From: Spirochaetaceae bacterium UBA6243
Lineage (GTDB): Bacteria; Spirochaetota; Spirochaetia; Treponematales; Rectinemataceae
Assembly (NCBI GenBank): GCA_002441395.1
Contig: DJVZ01000044.1
Location: 7,263-13,800, forward strand
Length of the DNA stretch: 6,538 nucleotides
Reading direction: 5' to 3'
Positions 1-6,039 of the stretch are shown here, one piece after another (positions within the stretch are counted from its first letter, which is position 1; every line of letters begins with the position of its first letter). Below the pieces are notes generated by a model. That model was not told the DNA's origin, did no database searches, and saw nothing but the letters and a program-made list of their open reading frames with translations. Position numbers and translations under genes: made by a program.

Positions 1-816
1 GAGCGTCTCGTTGTGCGGGACCTCAAAGTCAAATCCGACAGGGGGTTCCTCGCGCTCGACGGTCTTGGCTTTTCGATCCGGTCGGGCGAAATTCTCGGCT
101 TGGCGGGCGTCTCCGGCAACGGTCAGAAGGAACTCGCCGATGCGCTTGCGGGCTTAAGGAAAGTGGAGGCGGGCGGAATTTCGCTCATGGGCATGGATCT
201 TGTCAACCGGAGTCCCCGCGAGATAATCGATGCGGGGCTCGGTTACATTCCCGAGGACCGCAACAACGAGGGAATCGTGTCGTCCTTCTCTGTCAAAGAG
301 AATCTGATCTTGAAGGATTTCGCGTCTTCCGGATTTTCGCGCGGAGTGTTCATAAAATCCCGAGAAGAAGAACAGAATGCGGTTTTGCTTCAGGAACGGT
401 TCGATATCCGGTGTTCATCATTGAACAACGCCACAGGCTCTCTTTCGGGAGGAAACATCCAGAAAGTCATCCTGGCACGGGAACTCGCCAGGGAACCGAA
501 AGCCCTGATCGCCGTCTATCCAACCCGCGGTCTGGACATGGGGGCCGAGGAGTTCATCCATACACGCCTTCTTGAGCTGCGCGCAAGGGGTGCCGCGATT
601 TTCCTGATTTCGGAAGAACTCGATGAGCTCATGAATCTTTGTGACCGGATTGCCGTCATCTTCAAGGGGAAGATACTCGATACGCTGTCCAGCCGCGACG
701 CGACGCGGCCTAAACTCGGCTTATTGATGGCGGGCATCAAACCGGAGGCAGAGGAACCGGCGGCGGAAGCGGGAACAGAAGCCGTGACAAAGCAGGGATT
801 TGGAGCGAGGGCATGA
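1..816 (+). CDS. ABC transporter ATP-binding protein, C-terminal half (5' partial; BMP-type nucleoside/simple-sugar importer)
   Basis: The reading frame is open from base 1 (ERLVVRDLKV...), so the GTG at 13 is almost certainly internal and the gene starts upstream. About 271 residues are visible. They match the second nucleotide-binding domain of the ~500-residue double ATPases (YufO/NupO, RbsA type) that power import of purine nucleosides or sugars from the cytoplasmic side. Counting from the codon at 13: a Walker A-like loop GVSGNGQ near residues 32-38, where the usual GK(S/T) is GQK; an intact signature LSGGN at 144-148; and PTRGLD at 170-175, where the Walker B Asp-Glu is Val-Tyr. The switch His is also absent (ISEELDE). 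A degenerate second site is usual in this family, the first domain being the active one. After about residue 242 comes an Ala/Glu-rich tail. The stop TGA overlaps the next ATG (ATGA), implying translational coupling. Family call is firm; substrate is inferred. Confidence 0.93.
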   Translation, partial: ERLVVRDLKVKSDRGFLALDGLGFSIRSGEILGLAGVSGNGQKELADALAGLRKVEAGGISLMGMDLVNRSPREIIDAGLGYIPEDRNNEGIVSSFSVKENLILKDFASSGFSRGVFIKSREEEQNAVLLQERFDIRCSSLNNATGSLSGGNIQKVILARELAREPKALIAVYPTRGLDMGAEEFIHTRLLELRARGAAIFLISEELDELMNLCDRIAVIFKGKILDTLSSRDATRPKLGLLMAGIKPEAEEPAAEAGTEAVTKQGFGARA

Positions 817-1979
817 AAACACCGGTGCGTGTCGCTTACGTCGTCTTGGTATCGCTTGTCGCCGCGCTCGCGGCCGTGGGGATCGGCGCCATAGTCCTGA
901 CTATCCTTGGTGCTGACGTATTTCAGACCTACAAAGTCATACTGACGGAACCTCTGAAGGATCTTTTTGGTATCACGGAAGTCCTCGTGAGAGCGGTACC
1001 CCTCATACTCGTCGCGCTCGGAATCGCAATATCATTTCGTGCTGGCATTCTCAACATTGGCGCCGAAGGCCAGATTCAGATGGGGGTCATTTCGGCAACC
1101 GCGGTCGCGCTGGTGTGGCCGGATTTGCCCAAGGGCATTCTTGTGCCTCTGGTTCTTCTGGGAGGTGCCGCGGGCGGCGCTCTATGGGCGTCGATCGCCG
1201 GATACCTCAGGGCAAAGCTCGGAGTAAACGAAATCCTGTCCACCGTGATGCTCAACTACATCGCCGCTCAGCTCTATGGCTTTCTTCTTCGCGGTCCGAT
1301 GATCGATCCGGCCGAACTGCAGACAGGTTCAGGGACTCCCCAGTCGGTCCGTCTGCCGAAAAGCGCGTGGATCGACAGAATCATCCCAGGGACCAGGCTT
1401 CATTGGGGTATCGTGCTGGCCGTTGTCCTGGCAATCCTTGTCTACATCCTCATGTGGCACACGACCTGGGGCTTCAAGATGCGGGCAGCCGGCGCAAGCC
1501 CAAAAGCCACACGCTACGGAGGAATTAATGTCGAATCCTGCCTTTTCTCGGCCATGGTTCTGGCAGGAGCCTTCGCAGGCCTGGCGGGAGCGGTCGAGGT
1601 GACGGCTGTCCACCGCAGGGCTATAGAGGGCATTTCCTCTGGTTATGGTTTTTCCGGCATCGTCGTCGCCCTTTTTGGGGGCCTCCATCCTGGGGGAATC
1701 ATTCCTGCCGCCCTGTTTTTCGGCGTCCTGCTCGTCGGTACCGATATGACCCAGCGCATCATGTCGATTCCGGCCAATATGGTGTCTGTGCTCCAGGGCG
1801 CGGTCATATTGAGCATCATTTCGGCGAAGATGGTCATCAACGATCCTTACGCCAGGGAAAAGTTCGCTCGTCGGTTTTTGCACTCCAAAGATAAGGAAAG
1901 GGGGCCAGGCGGGGAAGGCATACCTGAGGAACACGGCGCGCAAAATGAAGAAACCGTGAACATCGAGGCGAAGCAATGA
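813..1979 (+). CDS. ABC transporter permease, first subunit (BPD_transp_2 family, nucleoside/simple-sugar type)
   Basis: A 388-residue polytopic membrane protein, resembling YufP/NupP and related nucleoside permeases. After an N-terminal membrane helix (about 6-31) there are further hydrophobic segments near 58-75, 84-102, 108-130, 140-158, 197-216, 243-262, 276-295, 297-312 and 320-340. The family hallmark FRAGILNIGAEGQ lies at 75-87. A cytoplasmic loop with TTWGFKMRAAGASP at 217-230 is where such permeases contact the ATPase. The start is supported by the ATGA overlap with the ATPase gene and by GGAG 7 bases upstream (802-805). The hydrophilic tail after about residue 343, rich in charged residues, Gly and Pro, is longer than I expect for the family. 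Its stop overlaps the second permease start, as expected for a heterodimeric pore encoded in one operon. Confidence 0.94.
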   Translation: MKTPVRVAYVVLVSLVAALAAVGIGAIVLTILGADVFQTYKVILTEPLKDLFGITEVLVRAVPLILVALGIAISFRAGILNIGAEGQIQMGVISATAVALVWPDLPKGILVPLVLLGGAAGGALWASIAGYLRAKLGVNEILSTVMLNYIAAQLYGFLLRGPMIDPAELQTGSGTPQSVRLPKSAWIDRIIPGTRLHWGIVLAVVLAILVYILMWHTTWGFKMRAAGASPKATRYGGINVESCLFSAMVLAGAFAGLAGAVEVTAVHRRAIEGISSGYGFSGIVVALFGGLHPGGIIPAALFFGVLLVGTDMTQRIMSIPANMVSVLQGAVILSIISAKMVINDPYAREKFARRFLHSKDKERGPGGEGIPEEHGAQNEETVNIEAKQ

Positions 1980-2926
1980 CAATCCTCAATATCGTTCTCA
2001 ACATTCTCTCGATTGGCATCCCTTTTTCGGTATCGCTTCTTTTGGCATCGCTGGGCGAGATGTTTAACCAGCGGGCCGGCATCTTCAACCTCGGCTGCGA
2101 AGGGATCATGTCGATGGGGGCCTTCCTGGGCTTCATGTCGGCATACTATCTTCAGAATACCGCCATGGTACCCTATGCGAATCTCATTGGAATAGCCGCG
2201 GCCGGTATCGCCGGAGCTCTCCTTGGCTTGCTGTTCGCGCTTGTCACTGTCACCTTTCACGCCCCCCAGGGGATTGCGGGCATTGGCCTGCAGATGCTCG
2301 GCACGGGGACGGCGGGCACGCTTTTCAGACATTTCGTCGGCGGAGTGGCGGGGGTTCCCGGACTCTCCAACCGCCCAATCCCCCTCCTGTCGGAAATTCC
2401 ATTCATCGGTCCTGTCTTTTTCAATATGAACATACTGGCATATGCCGCCTTCCTCTTTGTTCCCGTGAGTCACTATATCCTCTTCAAGACTCCCTGGGGC
2501 CTCAAGGTACGTGCCGTGGGTACCTCGCCTCGGTCGGCCGATACGATGGCGATAAACGTAAACCGCACGCGATACCAGGCGCTGGCCGCAGGAGGTCTGC
2601 TCGCCGGCATTGCGGGGGCTTATCTTTCACTTGGCCAGGCCAAGATGTTCGCCGATGATATCGTCGCCGGGCGCGGTTTCATCGCCGTTGCCTTAGTCTA
2701 CTTTGGCCGGTGGGATCCCTATTGGATTCTCGGCGGAAGCCTCCTTTTCAGCATAGCGCAATCGCTCCAGCTCTCGATCCAGGTCCTCGGCATCAAGTTC
2801 CCCTACGAATTTGCGGTCATGTTTCCCTATGTGCTGGTGATCGTCGTCCTGGCATTCACACGGAATTCCGCCATCAAGGGCCCCTCCGAGCTGGGCGTCC
2901 CCTATGACAGGGAAAAGCGGATATAG
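1976..2926 (+). CDS. ABC transporter permease, second subunit (BPD_transp_2 family, nucleoside/simple-sugar type)
   Basis: A 316-residue membrane protein, like YufQ/NupQ, forming the importer pore with the preceding permease. The diagnostic early motif GEMFNQRAGIFNLGCEG is at 27-43, followed by hydrophobic segments near 45-58, 68-92, 98-118, 150-170, 200-220, 232-245, 250-270 and 276-294. The loop TPWGLKVRAVGTSPRSADTM at 172-191 is the counterpart of the ATPase-contacting loop in the first permease. The length is normal for this subunit class. The start overlaps the upstream stop (ATGA) and has GAGG at 1965-1968, 7 bases before the ATG. No further plus-strand gene follows, so this is the last gene of the operon. 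Confidence 0.94.
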   Translation: MTILNIVLNILSIGIPFSVSLLLASLGEMFNQRAGIFNLGCEGIMSMGAFLGFMSAYYLQNTAMVPYANLIGIAAAGIAGALLGLLFALVTVTFHAPQGIAGIGLQMLGTGTAGTLFRHFVGGVAGVPGLSNRPIPLLSEIPFIGPVFFNMNILAYAAFLFVPVSHYILFKTPWGLKVRAVGTSPRSADTMAINVNRTRYQALAAGGLLAGIAGAYLSLGQAKMFADDIVAGRGFIAVALVYFGRWDPYWILGGSLLFSIAQSLQLSIQVLGIKFPYEFAVMFPYVLVIVVLAFTRNSAIKGPSELGVPYDREKRI

Positions 2927-2945
2927 AGGCAAGCAGGGAGGAGAC

Positions 2946-2983
2946 CCCCGCTGACATTTCAGGGGGCGAACCTTCAGTCTTTT
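2946..2983 (+). terminator. Possible rho-independent terminator after the ABC importer operon
   Basis: Twenty bases after the last permease stop, CCCC (2946-2949) and CTGA (2951-2954) pair with TCAG (2959-2962) and GGGG (2963-2966), with one bulged G and a CATT loop. A short T-rich stretch (TCTTTT, 2978-2983) begins 12 bases downstream. The hairpin is convincing; the T-tract is short and set back, so it could be only an RNA 3'-end stabiliser. Confidence 0.45.
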
Positions 2984-3012
2984 CCGATCGCAATAAGTTT
3001 CCGCGATTCGTG

Positions 3013-3360
3013 TTACCCGCTTCTCGAAGCCTCGTCAGAGTGTCCAAAAGGTTTCTCCCAGACGTCGATTTCATCAGCCGCACCCAGAATGTCGTAGGCA
3101 ATCGTAAGAACCATCATGCTTGCATTCAGCGGCACCCTTTCTTCCGGCTCGAAATGCTTGCCAACAATCCTCATCATCTTCTCGAAGTCCCCAGGACGAT
3201 TTGCAAAGACGAGAGCCTTACCTGTTTCCCTGTCCAAAAAGACCTCGCGTCGCCGGAAGTAATTGTCGTCACGATACCGCCAGCGCGTTTTTTGTCCAAC
3301 ATCAGTCCGTGTCCATGTCGAAGGCAGTGCTCCCCCGAACCCCGATAGGTAATGCATCAT
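3013..3360 (-). CDS. Hypothetical protein of 115 residues, unrecognised
   Basis: I do not recognise this protein. The reading is protein-like: charged and aromatic residues alternate in a probable beta-hairpin region (RYRDDNYFRRREVFLDRETG, about 28-47), followed by GKALVFANRPGDFEKMMRIV (about 47-66). A hydrophobic stretch around ASMMVLTIAYDILG (about 80-93) is too short and polar to be a confident membrane helix. There is no signal peptide and no zinc or nucleotide motif. The plus-strand reading of the same DNA (3010-3348) looks far less protein-like. The start is two tandem ATGs with an in-frame TGA three codons upstream, and I see no Shine-Dalgarno. The ATG overlaps the stop of a 33-codon ORF, so translation may depend on coupling, or this may be the 3' part of a degraded gene. 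It lies downstream of the GHKL ATPase on the same strand, beyond that gene's probable terminator. Confidence 0.5.
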   Translation of the reverse strand: MMHYLSGFGGALPSTWTRTDVGQKTRWRYRDDNYFRRREVFLDRETGKALVFANRPGDFEKMMRIVGKHFEPEERVPLNASMMVLTIAYDILGAADEIDVWEKPFGHSDEASRSG

Positions 3361-3455
3361 GAGCGGTCAAGTGGGATCATCACCGTGAGAAAAAGACGGT
3401 TTCCCTCGTCGATTGTCTTGCCAATATTGCCAGAATACAGGACGTTCTTTCTCAT
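3357..3455 (-). CDS. Possible 32-residue small ORF overlapping the 115-residue gene
   Basis: ATG at 3455 opens a 33-codon frame (MRKNVLYSGNIGKTIDEGNR..., ending ...MIPLDRS) whose TGA (3359-3357) overlaps the ATG of the next ORF in a TCATGATG context. The overlap resembles translational coupling, but no ribosome binding site precedes this ATG. It may be a leader peptide, the N-terminal part of a frameshifted gene, or chance. Confidence 0.25.
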   Translation of the reverse strand: MRKNVLYSGNIGKTIDEGNRLFLTVMIPLDRS

Positions 3456-3477
3456 GAATCAGGCTTTGCATTTGTTC

Positions 3478-3494
3478 CGGTTTCGTTGAAACCG
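3478..3494. repeat. Small hairpin, 7-bp stem with 3-base loop
   Basis: CGGTTTC (3478-3484), loop GTT, GAAACCG (3488-3494). It lies between the 33-codon ORF and the larger inverted repeat. It could be a secondary part of the GHKL gene's 3' end or a leader structure for the minus-strand ORFs. No T-tract follows on either strand. Confidence 0.3.
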
Positions 3495-3519
3495 TACACA
3501 AATGCCGCAATAAAAGGTT

Positions 3520-3553
3520 GCTCTTTCAAAACTCGTCCGACTTTTGAAAGAGC
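3520..3553 (-). terminator. Perfect 12-bp inverted repeat just after the GHKL gene, probable terminator
   Basis: GCTCTTTCAAAA (3520-3531) and TTTTGAAAGAGC (3542-3553) are exact reverse complements around a 10-base spacer, which can itself fold as TCG/CGA. The repeat begins 5 bases beyond the stop codon of the 623-residue gene. Read on the minus strand it is followed by AACCTTTTATT, a modest T-tract. The stem is AT-rich at its inner end. Position and perfection favour a terminator, but a protein-binding palindrome is possible. Confidence 0.55.
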
Positions 3554-3558
3554 CTTCC

Positions 3559-5430
3559 TTATTTCAGATTCTCTTCGGTATAAAGCGTGAGCTCGACCAT
3601 GCGTTCCAGGATTTCCTCTTTCGTCGCCTCCGGGAAATTGGCGAGCACGAGTTCCTTGGCGAACAGGCGGGTTATATAGCGGAGTTTCGTCATGGGCTGA
3701 CGCGATGCGTAGATAAAATCCGCGTGGGCGTTGTTGATGACGATGACCGATTGTTCCATGTCGTATCGGGAGCGCCATAGCTGGCCGGGCGCTTTCTGGT
3801 AGGTGTAGCCGGGAAGACCCCGCCGTATCGCCCCTCCGATTCCCGCCCCCGCTCCCGCCGACCTCTTGACGAGGTCCGCCGTGACCGTGACAAGGGCGCT
3901 CGCGGTGAGCACCGTTTCTCCCTGGACCGCCTTCAGTTCAATCGCGGCGACGCAGGGTTCTTCCGGCGCCACGTATTCGGCGTACACCGAATCGGTACCT
4001 TCGAGCGCGCCGCCCCCATCGGCAATATGCCATTCGAAGGCTATGTCTCCTTCCACCATGCGCCCCGCGCGGTCCCGTGCCACGGCCTTGAGTTTTTTCC
4101 GCTCCCCAACACCGATCACCGAGGAAGCGGGGAAGATCATGAGCTTGTAGAGTGGTCCGGCATACTCGAAAAAATCTCTCTGCACTTCCTTTTGTTCAAG
4201 AGGGTTCGGGATATATTCGCCGAAGGAAGCTTCCGTTCCGGAATTTTCGGCGGGTCCTCCGCTGATCGCAGGAGTCGTCTGCCCCTCCCCGTTGCCGGTC
4301 GCGTCTGCCCCCGCACCACCCTCTCCACCTGCCCCAGCCCTGGCGCCCCTCCGCGCATCGCTGGTCCTCGCTGCGAGCCAACTGTAATCCTCGGTCGGCA
4401 GGTGAAGAAAAGCTTCGCGGAAGGCGCGCGTTACGCGATTCAACACCTGCCTGCTCGCCTCTTCTTCTTCCGCGCGCCGCTGTTCTTCGAGGAGTCCGTT
4501 CAGCGCCGCTTCGACGGGAGCGATGGCGACGCAGAAAGATTCGTAAGCTTCGTCCAGAACGACGCCATCGCGGGTTCCCGGCGTGAGCTGCAAAAAAGGC
4601 GCGTCGATGAGCCCTTCGATCTGCCGCGAGTCCCAGGGCGGACGCGCAAAATAGTCGAGGCGGGATATGTCGGAGAGCACGCGGGTGCCCCGTTTCTGCA
4701 GACCGACCACCGCGTCCTGGGGAGATTCGGCAATATAGAGTTCCAGATAGAGTTCGCCGAAGGGGCAGCGTATTTCGGGAAGCTGATGGATGAGCCTGCC
4801 TTTGAACTTGCGCGGCTCGACCACAAGCTCGCGCCGCGACGCATGGTCCAGAATGAGGATTCGGACGCCGCTCTTCGTGATACGGTCACGGAGCTCGGAC
4901 GCGAGGAAATTCTGTATCTTGTCGCCCGAAAGCGAGCGCACACCAGCCAGCACGGGGCTTATGATAAGCTCCGTACCCTGCCGGCCGAAAAGCGTTCCCG
5001 TTTCGCGTATCGCGTAGGAAGGGTTCCCCTTCACGAGCCGCATGCTCCGCACCACACCATCCTCCCCCATCGAAGTGATCGTACAGGTTTCACCCACCGT
5101 CCAGAACGAGAGCAGGCCTATACCGAACTCGCCCTGGATATCGGTTCCCCCCTTGCGCTTGAGTTCCCGCTTGATCGAATCGCCGATATGCGTCGCCACA
5201 TAGCGGAAATCCTTGATGCCGCAGCCATCGTCGATGACTTTTATGTAGTGGTCGTTTTTCTGCTTGCCGCGGACGATGGTCACGTTCTTTGCGCCCGCGT
5301 CGATGGAATTCTCCACAAACTCCGCGATGGCCTTGAGAGGATTGTTCTGTGAGAGGGCGATGATGCTTATGGCGTTCCAGTTGTCGCCTATTTTCAGCTT
5401 GCCTGATTCAATATCGTTTTTCGGAGGCAT
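3559..5430 (-). CDS. GHKL-fold ATPase (HATPase_c_3 / MutL-Hsp90-MORC-like) with Ig-like and C-terminal module
   Basis: A 623-residue cytoplasmic protein with no signal peptide. Residues about 15-160 form a Bergerat-fold ATP-binding domain. The N-box is EFVENSIDAGA (37-47, with E37, N41 and D44 in the positions of MutL's catalytic Glu and Mg-binding Asn). The G1 box is DDGCGI (67-72), then HIGDSIK (81-87), then the G2 box GEFGIGL (100-106). Residues about 185-310 look like the S5-like second domain of the GHL group, with K246 in GLQKRGTRV a candidate for the phosphate-contacting lysine. A charged helix (about 312-345) leads to a Gly/Ala-rich linker (about 357-400). Residues about 430-520 read as a beta-rich Ig-like domain. 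The last ~75 residues (WRSRYDMEQ... to the end) form a mixed alpha/beta module. ATPase fold is certain; biological role is unknown. GHL relatives act in DNA repair, chromatin remodelling, chaperoning and restriction-linked systems, but no partner gene is adjacent. The ATG at 5430 is the only in-frame start after an upstream TGA and lacks a Shine-Dalgarno. Confidence 0.9.
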   Translation of the reverse strand: MPPKNDIESGKLKIGDNWNAISIIALSQNNPLKAIAEFVENSIDAGAKNVTIVRGKQKNDHYIKVIDDGCGIKDFRYVATHIGDSIKRELKRKGGTDIQGEFGIGLLSFWTVGETCTITSMGEDGVVRSMRLVKGNPSYAIRETGTLFGRQGTELIISPVLAGVRSLSGDKIQNFLASELRDRITKSGVRILILDHASRRELVVEPRKFKGRLIHQLPEIRCPFGELYLELYIAESPQDAVVGLQKRGTRVLSDISRLDYFARPPWDSRQIEGLIDAPFLQLTPGTRDGVVLDEAYESFCVAIAPVEAALNGLLEEQRRAEEEEASRQVLNRVTRAFREAFLHLPTEDYSWLAARTSDARRGARAGAGGEGGAGADATGNGEGQTTPAISGGPAENSGTEASFGEYIPNPLEQKEVQRDFFEYAGPLYKLMIFPASSVIGVGERKKLKAVARDRAGRMVEGDIAFEWHIADGGGALEGTDSVYAEYVAPEEPCVAAIELKAVQGETVLTASALVTVTADLVKRSAGAGAGIGGAIRRGLPGYTYQKAPGQLWRSRYDMEQSVIVINNAHADFIYASRQPMTKLRYITRLFAKELVLANFPEATKEEILERMVELTLYTEENLK

Positions 5431-5476
5431 GATATAGGATACGCCGGAGGGCTTCGCGGAAGCAAGTGCCGGTCAT
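5408..5476 (-). other. Micro-ORF 2 in the GHKL leader (22 codons), overlapping the gene start
   Basis: ATG at 5476 overlaps the stop of micro-ORF 1 (ATGA) and runs 22 codons (MTGTCFREALRRILYHASEK...) to TGA at 5410-5408, in a different frame from the GHKL gene and 23 bases past that gene's ATG. It may carry ribosomes over a start codon that lacks its own binding site. The peptide itself shows nothing recognisable. Confidence 0.25.
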
Positions 5477-5524
5477 ACGGTTGTGTAAGGGTAAACACTA
5501 TTGGCGCCGAACATCATTCTCCTC
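5473..5524 (-). other. Micro-ORF 1 with its own Shine-Dalgarno, upstream of the GHKL gene
   Basis: GAGGAG (5524-5519) precedes tandem ATGs at 5517 and 5514 with only 1 and 4 bases between. The frame reads MMFGANSVYPYTTV and stops at 5475-5473, overlapping the ATG of micro-ORF 2. The ribosome-binding sequence is the best on this strand near the GHKL gene, but its spacing is short. Coding status is unproven. Confidence 0.3.
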
Positions 5525-5644
5525 AAGCGGATAGAAAAGCGTTTGACTTACCCGAAGGGCACAAATCGTTCTTATCTTGGACACCTCGAAGAACCGGATA
5601 TCGCTTCTCATTGAAAAATGTTAGAGGTTACAGGACCGAAGGCT
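5525..5644. other. Intergenic DNA between the IS remnant and the GHKL leader
   Basis: This stretch should hold the minus-strand promoter for the GHKL gene, but I found no convincing -35/-10 pair. It contains no continuation of the IS3 orfA, no copy of the element's other end and no continuation of the broken regulator. The IS remnant therefore seems to have been deleted from this side. Confidence 0.4.
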
Positions 5645-5757
5645 ATCATGTTGGGATGAACCCGGCAGATTGTCGCCAATTCCTGTGCTGTCTTTTCTCT
5701 CCTTACGGCTTCTACGGCCACCTTCGCCTTGAATTCCTTGTCGTAGCGTTTGCGCAT
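5608..5757 (-). pseudogene. Truncated IS3-family transposase OrfA (N-terminal fragment)
   Basis: A frame opening at ATG 5757 reads MRKRYDKEFKAKVAVEAVRR followed by EKTAQELATICRVHPNMI. This is the start of IS3/IS911-type OrfA (HTH_Tnp_1), the DNA-binding half of the transposase; intact copies usually continue as HPN.I..WKK. Here similarity stops at about residue 38 and 11 unrelated codons lead to TGA (5610-5608). The leucine zipper, the -1 frameshift site and orfB are all missing. The element is therefore dead. GAGGAGG lies 14 bases before the ATG, rather far. Recognition rests on motif memory, not a search, but the pattern is distinctive. Confidence 0.82.
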
Positions 5758-5844
5758 GGCTGAACTCTACGCCTCCTCGTTTTTTTCCCCGCAAGAAGGA
5801 GTGCCCCTTATTCTTATTCACCCCCGCCCAGTTTCTCGGGCTCA
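5645..5844 (-). mobile_element. Remnant of an IS3-family insertion sequence, left end only
   Basis: The remnant spans from the point where the upstream regulator frame breaks (about 5844-5853) to the point where OrfA similarity ends (about 5645). Its outer end, read on the minus strand, may be TGAGCCCGAGAAACTGGGCG at 5844-5825; IS3-family ends begin with TG, and a ~85-base leader before orfA is normal. No matching inverted right end is in the window, so about 1 kb of the element has been lost. Exact limits are estimates. Confidence 0.6.
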
Positions 5845-5952
5845 GGATAGATAGTCCGTCTGCGTGAGGGATGCGGCGATGCGCGCACGTGCAAGCCGCC
5901 TCCTCAGCTCTTCCGGCGCCGTGGCGTCCGTCAGAGCGTTGTTCAGTTTCAT
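5842..5952 (-). pseudogene. Truncated XRE-family (Cro/CI-type HTH) transcriptional regulator
   Basis: ATG at 5952 opens MKLNNALTDATAPEELRRRL, then ARARIAASLTQTD at 21-33. The pattern L..RL..AR..A.LTQ.D is the first helix and start of the second helix of an XRE-type DNA-binding domain, which normally continues as LA...G(V/I)S. Instead the frame reads YLS and stops exactly where the IS3-family remnant begins. The simplest reading is disruption of the regulator by the insertion, followed by loss of both the element's remainder and the gene's 3' part. No clear ribosome binding site precedes the ATG. The fragment is short, so the family call is tentative. Confidence 0.5.
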
Positions 5953-5971
5953 GGCAAGCCCAAGACAACCG

Positions 5972-5999
5972 ATTAATTCGTATTATGTGGCGAATAAAT
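5972..5999. promoter_or_regulatory. Secondary operator-like dyad next to the truncated regulator
   Basis: ATTAATTCG (5972-5980) and CGAATAAAT (5991-5999) are inverted copies matching at 8 of 9 positions, 10 bases apart. The right arm with its preceding bases, TGGCGAATAAAT (5988-5999), resembles the half-site TGGCGAAATAAT of the stronger dyad downstream. It lies between the truncated regulator's start codon and its presumed promoter. Confidence 0.35.
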
Positions 6000-6011
6000 T
6001 GTGAATATGAC

Positions 6012-6039
6012 ATTATTTGGCCAATTATGGCGAAATAAT
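6012..6039. promoter_or_regulatory. Operator-like dyad with 12-bp arms in the divergent intergenic region
   Basis: ATTATTTGGCCA (6012-6023) and TGGCGAAATAAT (6028-6039) are inverted copies matching at 11 of 12 positions around a 4-base spacer. This size and symmetry suit a dimeric repressor site. It sits 60 bases upstream of the truncated XRE-type gene, where an autoregulator would bind. A further half-site-like sequence (TCGGCCAAAA, 6054-6063) follows. Which protein binds is inferred only from position. Confidence 0.45.

Noticed and set aside
1329..2473. Long minus-strand frames opposite the two permeases
   Set aside because: Shadows of the permease genes; the plus-strand frames carry the family motifs and membrane segments.
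3010..3348. A 112-codon plus-strand frame opposite the 115-residue hypothetical protein
   Set aside because: Rich in Cys, Pro, His and Ser with no domain-like pattern; the minus-strand reading has far more natural composition and codon use.
3478..3553. CRISPR-like or other repeat array
   Set aside because: Only two unrelated hairpins are present; there is no repeated unit with regular spacers anywhere in the window.
3452..3778. A 108-codon minus-strand frame extending past the GHKL stop codon
   Set aside because: Most of it is an out-of-frame reading of the GHKL C-terminus and it passes through the 12-bp inverted repeat. The last 25 residues look somewhat protein-like but have no start or support.
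4027..5352. A 441-codon open frame on the plus strand
   Set aside because: It lies entirely antisense to the GHKL gene, whose N-box, G1 and G2 motifs prove the minus-strand reading. The plus-strand product is rich in Arg, His and Pro without any recognisable motif, as expected from the complement of a GC-rich gene.
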